The notes under the pieces are model-generated. The model made no database searches, had not been told where the DNA came from, and worked only from the letters and a program-made list of their open reading frames with translations. From positions 2,110,501 to 2,174,500 of the forward strand of contig OX359192.1 of assembly GCA_947172415.1 (NCBI GenBank): DNA of 64,000 nucleotides, given 5' to 3'. Made by a program: the position numbers and the translations under genes. Below, piece by piece: positions 10,361 through 21,600 of the stretch. The DNA comes from Chondrosia reniformis. Its lineage: Eukaryota > Porifera > Demospongiae > Chondrillida > Chondrillidae. Position 1 is the stretch's first letter; every line of letters starts with the position of its first letter.

Positions 10361-10543
10361 CTATCGTTGATGGGTCTCCCTGTTGAGGATGGAGGCTCCT
10401 TCCCAGTTGATGCTGTGTGCCTCATGCACGGACTGTGATTCCATGTTGCAGTCAGCTTTCTTCACTGCTTGCCAGTGCTCGTACAACCTCTTCTGTAGGC
10501 TTCTTCCGGTTTCTCCAATGCATATCTTGTCACAGTCATGCAT
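10361..10543 (-). pseudogene. GIY-YIG domain fragment of a Penelope-like element (minus copy)
   Basis: The minus-strand frame reads HDCDKICIGETGRSLQKRLY, then EHWQAVKKADCN, and ends with INWEGASILNRETHQR. The (I/Y)CIGETGRS...RL..H pattern is the GIY-YIG endonuclease core attached to the reverse transcriptase in Penelope-like retroelements. No RT is nearby. A second, partly overlapping fragment of the same domain runs in the opposite direction (10530-10713), so this is a rearranged remnant. Confidence 0.7.
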
Positions 10544-10980
10544 GGGACACAGTACACATCATCAACTGGGAAGGAGCCTCCATGCTCCACAAGGAGACCC
10601 ATCAATGGAGGAGAAGAGTAATAAAGGCAATACAAATCCAGAGATTTTCTCAAAGAACTGTCAATCTGGATGGTGGCCTGATCCTAAGTGACCTATGGAA
10701 GCCCTTTATCTGATCACATGTAATATAATTCATTAACTGTCCTTACAGTATTACAGCTACAATGTCAATATATTTTGTTATATGGTACTAAGCATGCCAT
10801 TTGTAAGAGTACAGTTTTCCATCTTCTACATACTGTATTACAGTATGACATCACATGGCATCATTTTCCACCTAATTCACAAGTGCAACCGTTATTCTTA
10901 ATAATAATTGGCTGAGGAAGGTCTACGGACTGAAATGTTCCAATAATTGTTTAAGTTCACGCTGCTGCGGTAAAAAACGC
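10530..10980 (+). pseudogene. GIY-YIG C-terminal fragment and 3' tail of a Penelope-like element (plus copy)
   Basis: The plus-strand frame reads HAWDTVHIINWEGASMLHKE, THQWRRRVIKAIQIQ, then NLDGGLILSDLWKPF, which fits the second half of a Penelope-type GIY-YIG domain. The shared stretch INWEGAS.L..ETHQ also occurs in the minus copy, so two partial copies lie head to head. Downstream, CTGAGGAAGGTCTACGGAC with GAAATGTTCC (10912-10941) resembles the C-terminal/3' end motif I associate with such elements. A related GGAGGAAGGCC...GAAACGTT block occurs at 14625-14672. Confidence 0.65.
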
Positions 10981-12226
10981 TCAACTAATATTCAACTGTC
11001 ATATATCAAAACGTAGCAATGAACCTTTACTCTGACAAGTTATTGAACGTTGCAATCATGAAGGTCTTCATCAGCCAAATATATGCATATATACAAAATA
11101 TACGTTTGTAACCTTTCTACAAACTCTAAAATATGAGATTAAGAGATACTGAATACTGCAGACAGCTATTTTGCCCTCCTTGTATGGTTGATTAGTGTAC
11201 TATACTTAAGTTTAATACAATAACTTTGCCTTAGCTTGTGGTTTCAGAATATATATATATAAATTAAGATGATGAGAATGTGTATACCTGACAGTACCTA
11301 ATTGGGTCTGTACCCTAGTGCTGTATTTTGCACATATGCACTTTAATATGAATAATAATAATATAAATTAAGATGGAGGTTACAGTCTATATAGACAAGA
11401 CTGAGTACTCACAGTGAAATGGGAGAGGTGCACTGACCTATATAGTAATGCTATTATATCTAGAACTGAAACCTATTTAAATTACAGTTTAAGAGTGTAA
11501 ATACAACTTTGAAAATGTTCTAAAGGATATACGTATATAGCTGATGCAAAATGACGAAGTGTACACAAACCTAGTATACTGCTTTCGATGTACATTAAAA
11601 CAGGTTGCTTAAAAAGATGGTGGAGTAGCTCGCGATGATAAGTCATTGGGTGGAGTCCGGCCAGATTAAGGGACTGTCCCTTATCTTAATGATGAAATGA
11701 AAGGGAAAATGGACGATCATTGAAACGACTTAGATCATGTACCCGATATTTCTGATTAATAGAGGTAAAGATTATCAGATTTTATATGTAGGAACTTTTT
11801 TCATTTTATCTAATTTATTTTTAATAGATTTACTTTAGATATTTTGAACCACACCTCTGAGGATCTCTCTTTGCGTACGTTATCTTAAGGTAAAACGGGG
11901 TAATCTGGAACAAAGCTTTCCTTTAACTTCTAACCGCTGAAAACAAGCACTGTTGGCTCAGTCCATTTAAAGGCAAGCTAGTGTTCTTCATAAGCTATCC
12001 TGCCTAGGTATATATATGGCTTCAGCTAGGTCTAGCTAAAGAAGTTTTATTCCGTTTTTAATTACTCCCCTCAGATGTGGTATAGTGTAAGTCAGTTTAC
12101 CTGTATGTATGGTATAAATAATTACCTAATTGGTAACAGATTGTATAATCATAAGTCGCAGATGCAGTATAAAGTCCAAACGGTACACCACATGTTATTA
12201 ATGATACACTTCTTTAGTAGTCAATC
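10981..12226. promoter_or_regulatory. Intergenic region upstream of gene B
   Basis: No coding sequence is supported. It contains short AT-rich repeats (TATAAATTAAGATG at about 11255 and 11362). A TATAAATA at 12113-12120 lies 107 bp before the gene B start codon and is a possible core promoter element, but this base composition makes chance matches common. The gene B promoter must lie in this interval if the first exon is correctly placed. Confidence 0.35.
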
Positions 12227-12608
12227 ATGTCTTTGTGGAAACTAATCTGGAAAGAACTATGGATGGAGGAGGTGTACCTCAAAATTGAAAATGGTAATCT
12301 TGCTGAGGTGAGTTCTATGAATGTCTTTATTATTGATACTGACTCATGTGTGTACCTTGGTCTGTGTATAGGTCAAGCAATATGTTACTGAAAGAAATGT
12401 TAATATACCAATGGAGTATACTGGCAGACTAAGCCTGAAATTTTCAACCACACTGTTGCATGTAGCAGTGTCCTGTGGTGATACCAGAATAATGGAGTAC
12501 TTTATTGAGCTTGGTGCTGACCTGAATGTGACAACATATGACCCAGATGTGAATACATTAGCTTTACCATCTAAAGTAGCACCATTACTCATAGCTGTGA
12601 AGAAAGGA
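12227..12608 (+). other. Gene B exons 1 and 2 (12227-12307, 12372-12608)
   Basis: Exon 1 starts at ATG 12227 ([19 protein letters not shown]) and ends NGNLAE with donor GTGAGT. Exon 2 (acceptor TATAG) encodes 79 residues including [19 protein letters not shown] and ELGADLNV, a clear ankyrin repeat, then [10 protein letters not shown], which runs directly into the first array exon. This ATG was chosen because it gives an open phase-0 exon with a good donor just 64 bp before the next exon. A further 5' non-coding exon cannot be excluded. Confidence 0.75.
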
Positions 12609-15600
12609 GTAAGTCCAATTTCTCATGTTTTATTCTCCAAGTGGGGAGGGTAGTACAACATGCCACCCTGTTTAGTCATGTATTGGTTTATTAGGTCATG
12701 AATTAGAAATAGTAATCATTTCAATTAAATACTCTGTTTTTATCATCATGCAGTGAACAAGTTAAGCTATAAGTCTAAATAATTTTTATAGTTAAATTAA
12801 CCTTACTCACATCCACAAATAGAGGTCTCACATTTACTGGCCTCACATACCAGTCTCTTAGTGTTGCCATGGTGATACAACAACCAAAGAGGTTTCATTT
12901 CTTCATCTAAGTTGAATTGTTTTGATACATAGCAAATTATCATGAGCAGTTTGTAAATCTACATACCATTCAGGAGGTCTTATCAGTAGGTAGACGTAGT
13001 TCACATTCTTTACAAAGATTCAAATAAAGCAGCACAATCCTGACTCCAAATTCATTTCTCCATCTTTTCCTGGGCCTCCTTCTGGGTCTCTTTCCTCCAA
13101 GTTTTACATTCCTTACATTCCTTACTCTGTTACTACACTAAAAAGCTGAACTTTGTAAACAATATAATGCAAATCATACAGTTTTGTGGTAATGTATTAC
13201 TTGGGTGGGGGTAAAACTACTAATACTGTATAACAGTGTTATTATATGTACGTACGAACATTACATGTAATTGTACTATACTAATGTTTCCTCTCTCCGT
13301 GTCGTATGAATTTATGGCATGTTACAGTTAATGACAGCTGTTTATCTCACTTTGGTTGTAATGATAAATTTTGTTTTCTGACAATGCTTTGATTTAATAT
13401 AGAAGGACAGCCACTGAACTTTGTATTCATGATTTTATCTTTCTTATGTTTGTTTACTTTGACTAGGTCAAAGTGGCAAAGTTGTTACTTGATCATCATT
13501 GTGAGGTGGATCCAGTGGATAAGGATGGTGAAACACCACTTTTTAAGGCTTCACAGAGAGGAGATGTAGAAATGTGTCAACTGCTAGTAAGAACAATCAG
13601 ATTAATGTTAATGTTCATATTTAAGAGATATTCATACATAGGTACATAAAGTGGTACTCTGTGCACAACATTCTCTAGCTACTAATTCCTGACAGACCTG
13701 GTCTGACATCCTATTAACTAGTTAGCTTAAACCCCACACCATCTACACAATCATCTATTGTCAATTAGGTTCAGTTAGAAACTAAGAACCTTTCATAGTA
13801 TATTCTGATGGAAGTCCAAGTCTGTGAGCTATAACTCCTTAGTCCATGACAATGATTGATTTTCAATGATGCCATGCAGGTGACTAATTGATTTGCATAT
13901 ATACGGTTTTACCTTTTCCAGGGTATATCCAGAATATACCCCACCATTAACCAGCCTATTGCCATGTTACTGGGGGTAGAATAGAAATATTTAAATATTT
14001 AGCCGTTAGCATTGCATGTATCTTTTGAAAGTTATTTGTGAACAAAATTTCATGGATATGTGATTTTATAGAATGAAATCAGTTTCAATATTTAGGTAAC
14101 GTCCAGTGTATAAAAACATTATGTAGTACACTTGTAATAATGAGTCCAATTCAATAAGATTTCATTTTTGATTAGTTAGTACATCACTTAGTATGTATGT
14201 TTTTGTTTCCCTCGGGGATATGTCTTATCAGAGTTTCACTGTAAATACATACATGTTGTTAAAGGCTAATTCTGATAAGTCAGAAGGAGCTGTAATATAC
14301 TTGTCATGGAGATGACTTATCTTAGGTGGTAACAGTTATGTTTTAGTGTACTGCATGGACTGACTCTTGTTAAGAGACCATCTTGTAGACAGTTCTTTCC
14401 CATTGAATAAAACTGCGCATGTGTGACATGTCCACAAATTTCCGATTTTTGTAAATCGTCTTATTAGCGCTTTCAGAGGTGTCACATTCCAGGCGGAAGT
14501 GTCTCTAGCATGTGACCTGCGCGTGAAGCAGAGCACCAGCCACTGAAACGTCACGAGTCATCACTAGTCGTTATCGATGTTAAATTATCAATTGTGAAAA
14601 CTTATGAGCAATTGCGGAGGAAGGCCAACGACGGAGGAAGGCCAATAAAGGCCTACGTGACCGAAACGTTCTATTTTTCTTTTGATTATACTTCGTTACT
14701 TGCTCATACATTTTCGCCATTGATAATTACGTAGATATTGGTAGACATGCAATATGCTTACTGTTTCCACTTACCTCTTACAACAACAAAAAACTTCGAT
14801 CAAGGAAACTGTATCGCTACCGAGAAGCCTTACTTGACATATCAACTTCGGAAGTCTAATGTTTGTATAACGTGTTACCAAATATTTGGGTGCATATGCA
14901 ACGTCATAAAACGTCATTGTATGATGGCTAAGCTATACCATTAATTTCGGCTGATAATCACGTGACAATACCATTACTCGAAGGAGAAGAGACAAATGGA
15001 AAACGAAGCGATTATTAGACAGTGGAGAATTGTATATCTAACCATTTTTTGACATCAATCTCTTCAGTAAGTAACAGCCTAAAAGTTGTATGTATACTCC
15101 TGGAATATTCCCTTGTTTAACTGAGATATTAAGTACTAGAGGCGCCTGATAAAGGTACGAAAATACGTTTTCGATTATAATTTAAAAACTAAAGGGAATT
15201 TTAAAGGAGTATGCATACCATCGTTAGATATCATTATCCTTCATAGATTGGTGTCACCATTTATTCTATATTCGTATTTTCCACTGTCTAATAAAACATT
15301 TTTGGCGATTTGGCACCTATCACTTACGGCCGCTTACGTTCTCCTTTAAGCCTGCAATCGTGACGCTCTTGTAGCCAAACTATTAAGAAAGAATAGCGCT
15401 TCAATTCTATATAATTTGTTTAGTGATACGATGTTTCTAAAGTAAAATAGAATAAATTAAAAAGAGCGTTAGTTAGCGACTTTTATCGAAAATTTCCGGA
15501 AGTATGGACATGTTCCACTAGCGTGTAGTAGATACATTTTATTTATGGATCCAGGCAATTTTTACTTCCTAATACCTTCTTTACATACTGTATATTCAGG

Positions 15601-18600
15601 GTAGTACTGTAATTGAAGTAATTTGGTGTCATATCTGTTTTAACTGAAACATTGTAATATCTACTCTTTATTACATTGTTGTGTTTTCTTTGACTCACTG
15701 ATGTGTGAGTTATATATTCACATCCATTCCTCTTCTGACTATACTGTAAGTTACACTTTATATAATGGCCACAATTTCACTGTATGTATTCTGTGCTCAA
15801 ACCAATAAGCCAGTTACAGTCAAAACATTAGCATTGTCCTAATTTATGTTTTATGTTTTGTTGAACAAGTTATAAGTCTCATCTGTGTTTAGACATTGTA
15901 AACATGTACAAGAAGTTTGAAATGTTAATGCTAAGGGTGATTTACATATTGAAAAGTACTGTACTCTATTGAAAGTTAGTTTTTAGCTTATATTGTTTTC
16001 ATTTACCGATTACGTTGTACGGCTTCATGATACGGAAAGATATATATATATAATACGGGTTCATACGCAACTATTATAACACTTATTTTATACGTCGATA
16101 TATGTATAATACGAGTTCATACGTAACTATTGTTACACTTAATTTATACGTCAATGTATTGTTTTTGCAAATGGCGGCGTTCAGGAAGCTTTAGTTAACG
16201 AAGCTTTTCCATCGTTATTTATAAAATTCAGGACACTTAAGCGTCCTCAATCGTTAGCATTACGAATATATATATTAAATCCCAACGATGCGGCCAAGTA
16301 GTTCGAGTTAATTCGGGGGCGGAAGCCCCACGAGTTTTTAAACTCGAACTACTTGTTATTCTATATCTATAGCTACACCATAAAGCTAATGTAAACCAGA
16401 AGAGCATTGAAAGAAAGACACCTCTCCATGTAGCATCTAATGTAAGTCGACTCTTAATGTGATTTCAATGTGTTTTACTTATGCACAATAGTGAGTTTAG
16501 TTTATTCAAGTGCCTGGGATTGGAAATAAAATTTGAAATAACCAGAATTTTGAAATATAAGGAATGATAGCAATTTAATATTTAAATCCTAACAGTTGTA
16601 TCAGAAGTATTTAGTATGTCCAGTTCTTCAAGCCACTCTGTGCCTGTGGCAGCCACTGAAACGCTTAACTTCTTAATTGTTTAATTTTTAATAATATTTT
16701 ACTAATAAGAAGTTCTAAAGCAATTGAAGCCATTAAAGTTGGTTGACCAACCAGTATATCAGTCTTAGGGTCATTTTAAGTCTGCATGCTTATTAAATTC
16801 ATGATCATGTTGCTATTTCTTATAAGCTGTATACCTTGTATACAAACTATGTTTATACACATTCATCTTTCAAAGTACGTATGTACAGTATGTCAGCAGA
16901 TAATGTGAATCATAGGTTTTATGATGATACGTACTTTAATAAAACAAGTATTTTGAGTTTAAAAACTCGTGGGGCGGCAAATTAACTTGAACTACTTGGC
17001 CACTTCGTTGGGATATAATGTACGGTACGTGTCACAAGTAACTTTACGAATTCCGCGGATCTGCCGCGTAGGTAATCCGCGGAATCCTCACAGAATATCC
17101 GCAGATTCCTCCAAGGGTTCCGCGGAATCGTCCAAGGGCATCTGCGGAATCGTCAAAAAGCATCTGCGGAATCGTCCAAGGGCATCTGTGGAATCGTCAA
17201 AGGGTAGTCATGAAATCGTCGCAGGGTTACTGTAGCCGTGGGATCATCGAAAGGTAGCCGTAGAATAGTCGATCGATAGTTATTTAACGTGTTTAACAGC
17301 CCAAAAGGTCAAGTGTCACATACGGCATAGTTGTGGTCAACCAATATTTATTTAATGCGCAATATTTGTTTAACAGCGCAAAAGGTCAAGTGTCATCTTG
17401 AAATTGTATTGCTAATCGTCGGAGAAGTGGTGATTATCCCCTCCAAGGCCACTCATCTGTGCCAATGTCCATTTACCCTCACACTGGGTCCAAAGGGCTA
17501 CTATTCTTCCTCTTTGATATTCATTCAAAGGCATCTTAATGGTCAAAGTCGCAAAAGGCACACACACACTGAAAAAACAAGATATCTATATCTTATATGC
17601 TGGGGATAATCTCGCACCTCGAGTGTGCACGTACATGTATACGTATAAAGGATACTTTCACGTTGATTTCGACCAATCAGATAACATTTTAATATTACAC
17701 TTCGGTCTGTTTAATGTTTAATATTAAGCGGACCAGAATGTAAATAATATTATACGTATCTGATTGGCTGGGGATAATCTCGCACCTCGAGTGTGCACAT
17801 TTAAACGTTGTTGCTCGTTATTAAACGTTATTGTTTGTGAAAATGCTTGGCTTAGATTGCGTAGTGTGCAGATACGTACCAGTACAAACCTTGTGCGCAA
17901 TACGGCAGAGGCGTTATCATTCCGCGGATAAGGACAAAGACGATCCGCGGACAGGGAAGACGTTCCGCAGAAAGGCTACAGACATTCCGCGGAAATAGCA
18001 CGGTAACGCCGAGGTTAGCTGCACGGAATTTCCGCAAAATTCGTCGGATTTTGTAAAGTTTCTTGTGACATGTATCGTAAATATTTATAATCTTAACGAT
18101 TGAGGACACTTATGATGATGATTATATTGACTTTAAAGGTACAGTACAAGTCAAAAGTTCCTTACATTTTTCCGCAGTTTCCCTCAAACTGCGGATGCTG
18201 TAAACCGCAGTCGCCTCTCCGGACTTTAACATTTTTCCGCTCAGCCCTCCGCGGAAATCTGCCTTGGTCTGAAATTAATACACTTGTCGCGCCAGCATGC
18301 AATCGAATCGTAAAACAAGTCTTTTCACCGTGGTCCAAAGGCCAACTATAAATCTACATATACACGTATTGCATCCGCATACAATTGATAGATACATACA
18401 TACTTCAAATCTAAAAGTTCAACTGTTTTCGTCCACCTGATCCCACGACTACACGCTTTTATCTAGTTTTGAAGGATAATAACGAATTCTAATCAGCCAA
18501 TCAAATGTTTCAAGAAAAAGTGAATAACTACATTGAGGTCCGCGTATTTCCTCAGATATCTGCAGATATCATATAATTAACACACAAATACTGTGGAATT

Positions 18601-21600
18601 TTGCAGATTTCCTAAGAAAATCGAGAAAACAGGCCGCCCTCAATTTATGTATAGAAGAATGCCTTTATCTGAATATCAACGCAAACGAATCATTGCTGTG
18701 GCAGTGTAGAACAAACAAGGGGTTACAACAAGTGCTATACGTAGAGCTCTGGCTTTGGAGGGAATCCACACAACCCGACAGACTATTTCGTCTGTTATTA
18801 ATAACTGGAAGAAGACAGGAAACGAAACAAACCTATTGTTTATATAAATATACCGATTATATAACGCTTCTTGATTGTTGCCGCGGAAGGCAGTGCAAGT
18901 AATTGCGGATAGCAGTGCGGACGTACGCAGAAGAAGATTCTGTAGAAATGGATACGGAATTTTGCGGAAAACTGTAAGGAACTTTTGACTTGTACTGTAC
19001 ATGTATACCTAGGTCACAAATAAGTGGAACTACTAATATATTGTATAACTTATAGTTGCTGTATGTTTCCTTAACAATACCTTTAAGTACTGTTCTGATG
19101 TGTCTCTGTGTATGAGGGCTACTAAACTGAACGTTTGTATTTATGATTTTATCTTTCTTATGTTTGTTTACTTTAACTAGGTCAAGGTGACAAAGTTGTT
19201 ACTTGATCATCATTGTGAGGTGGATCCAGTGGATAGGCGTGGTCAAACACCACTTTTTAATGCTTCAAAGAGAGGAGATGTAGTAATGTGTGAACTACTA
19301 GTAAGAACAATCAGATTATTGTTATTGTTCATATTTAAGAGATATATATTTACGTAGGTACATAAAGTGGTACTCTGTGCACAACATTCTCTAACTACTC
19401 ATTCCTGACAGACCTGGTCTGACATCATATTAACTAGTTAGCTTAAACCCCACACTATCTACACAAACATCTATTGTCAATTAGGTACAGTTAGAAACTA
19501 AGAAACTTACGTAGTTGTACTGGACTCATTGTATAATATGATTTGAACATTTTTGTTCAATCTCATCGGAGACCATCTTGCAGATAGTACTTTTCCATTG
19601 ATTAGATACATTCTCTTTATGGATCCATGCAATTTTTTACTTCCTAATGCCTTTTTATATACGTACGTACTGTATATTCAGGGTAGTACTCTATTTGAAA
19701 GATTTGGTGTCATATCTGTTTTAACTGAAACAATGTAATATCTACTCTTTATTACATTGTTGTGTTTTCTTTGACTCACTGATGTGTGAGTTATATATTC
19801 ACATCCATTCCTCTTCTGACTATACTGTAAGTTACACTTTATATAATGGCCACAATTTCACTGTATGTATTCTGTGCTCAAACCAATAGGCCAGTTATAG
19901 TCAAAACATTGGCATTGTCTTAATTATGTTTTATGTTTTGTTGAACAAGTTATAAGTCTCATCTGTGTTTAGACATTGTAAACATGTACAAGAAGTTTAA
20001 AATATTAATGCTAAGGGTGATGTACATATTGTAAAGTACTCTACTCTATTGAAAGTTAGTTTTTATTCTATATCTATAGCTACACCATAAAGCTAATGTC
20101 AACCAGAAGAGATTTAATGGAAAGACACCTCTCCATGTATCATCTAATGTAAGTCGACTCTTAATATGATTTCAATGTGTTTTACTTATGCACAAGAGTG
20201 AGTTTAGTTTATTCAAGTGCCTGGGATTGGAAAAAAATTTTGAAATATAAAGAATGAAGCAATTTAATATTTAAATTCTAAGAGAAACCAGTTGTATCAG
20301 AAGTATTTAGTATGTCCAGTACTTCAAGTCACTCTGTGCCTGTGGCAGCCACTGAAATGCTTAACTTCTAAATTGTTAAATTTTTAATAATATTTTTCTA
20401 ATAAGAAGTTCTAAAGCAATTGAAGCAATTATAGTTGGTCGACCAACCAGTATGTCAGTCTTAGGGTCATTTTAAGTCCGCATGCTTATTAAATTCATAA
20501 TAATATTTTTCTAATAAGAAGTTCTAAAGCAATTGAAGCAATTATAGTTGGTCGACCAACCAGTAGGTCAGTCTTAGGGTCATTTTAAGTCTGCATGCTT
20601 ATTAAATTCATGATCATGTTGCTATTTCTTATAAGCTGTATACTTTGTATACAAACTATGTATATACATACAGAATGCGAGTAAATAATGTGAATCATAG
20701 GTTTTATGATGATACATACTTTAATAAAAAAGAGTTTTATGATATAAACACACATTTTAGTTTACTAAGACAAGGTTTTAAGTACATTATTGACTTTAAA
20801 GGTACATGTATACCTAGGTCAGAAATAAGTAAAACTGCTAATATATTGTATAACTTATAGTTGCTGTGTGTGTTTCCTGAACAATATTTTCAAGTTCTGT
20901 TCTGATGTGTCACACTTAAACTCTCTGTATGAGGGCTATGTCGTATGAATTAATGGCATGTGACTGTTAATGACAGCTGTTTATCTCACTTTGGTTGTAA
21001 TGATAAATTCTGTTTTCTGACAATGCTTTGATTTAATATAGAAGGACAGCCACTGAACTTTTTATTTATGATTTTATCTTTCTTATGTTTGTTTACTTTA
21101 ACTAGGTCAAAGTGGCAAAGTTGTTACTTGATCATCAATGTGAGGTGGATCCAGTGGATAAGGATGGTCAAACACCACTTTTTAAGGCTTCACAGAGAGG
21201 AGATGTAGAAATGTGTCAACTGCTAGTAAGAACAATCAGATTAATGTTAATGTTCATATTTAAGAGATATATATTTACGTAGGTACATAAAGTGGTACTC
21301 TGTGCACAACATTCTCTAACTACAAATTCCTGACAGACCTGGTCTGACATCATATTAACTAGTTAGCTTAAACCCCACACCATCTACACAATCATCTATT
21401 GTCAATTAGGTTCAGTTAGAAACTAAGAACCTTTCATAGTATATTCTGATGGAAGTCCAAGTCTGTGAGCTATAACACCTTAGTCCATGACAATGATTGA
21501 TTTTCAATGATGCCATGCAGGTGACTAATTGATTTGCATATATACTGTTTTACCTTTTCCAGGGTATATCCAGAATATACCCCACCATTAACCAGCCTAT

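Larger units (their letters stand above)
13467..16441 (+). other. Array pair 1 (13467-13586, 16373-16441)
   Basis: The a-exon has tip KDGE and KASQ helix. The b-exon reads [11 protein letters not shown] and then TPLHVASN. The intron is long type, stretched to 2786 bp by insertions at 14416-15533 and 15986-16355. Despite this, both splice sites are intact. Confidence 0.87.
16442..19180 (+). other. Intron between array pairs 1 and 2
   Basis: Array-type intron sequence containing the GTTTAAAAACTCG element (from about 16945), within which a 1055-bp TA-flanked element (17023-18077) is inserted, and, shortly after, an 856-bp Tc1-like element (18142-18997). Without those two, the intron matches its counterparts before exons 31933 and 38888. 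Confidence 0.75.

Noticed and set aside
12113..12120. TATAAATA as a firm promoter
   Set aside because: Plausible position for gene B but such strings are common in this AT-rich DNA. It is mentioned only as a possibility within the intergenic region.
16969..17235. Open frame with repeated SSKG
   Set aside because: Produced by the 22-bp tandem repeat inside a non-coding element; it has no start context or conservation.
20645..20860. Repeated small frame [20 protein letters not shown] (also 25562, 33290, 46167 and shorter forms at 29062, 36131, 43448)
   Set aside because: An open frame of about 70 codons seen in several introns, but it is part of the copied intron, is interrupted or altered in other units, and has no domain or splice context. 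It could be an old mobile-element frame; I cannot support a gene.
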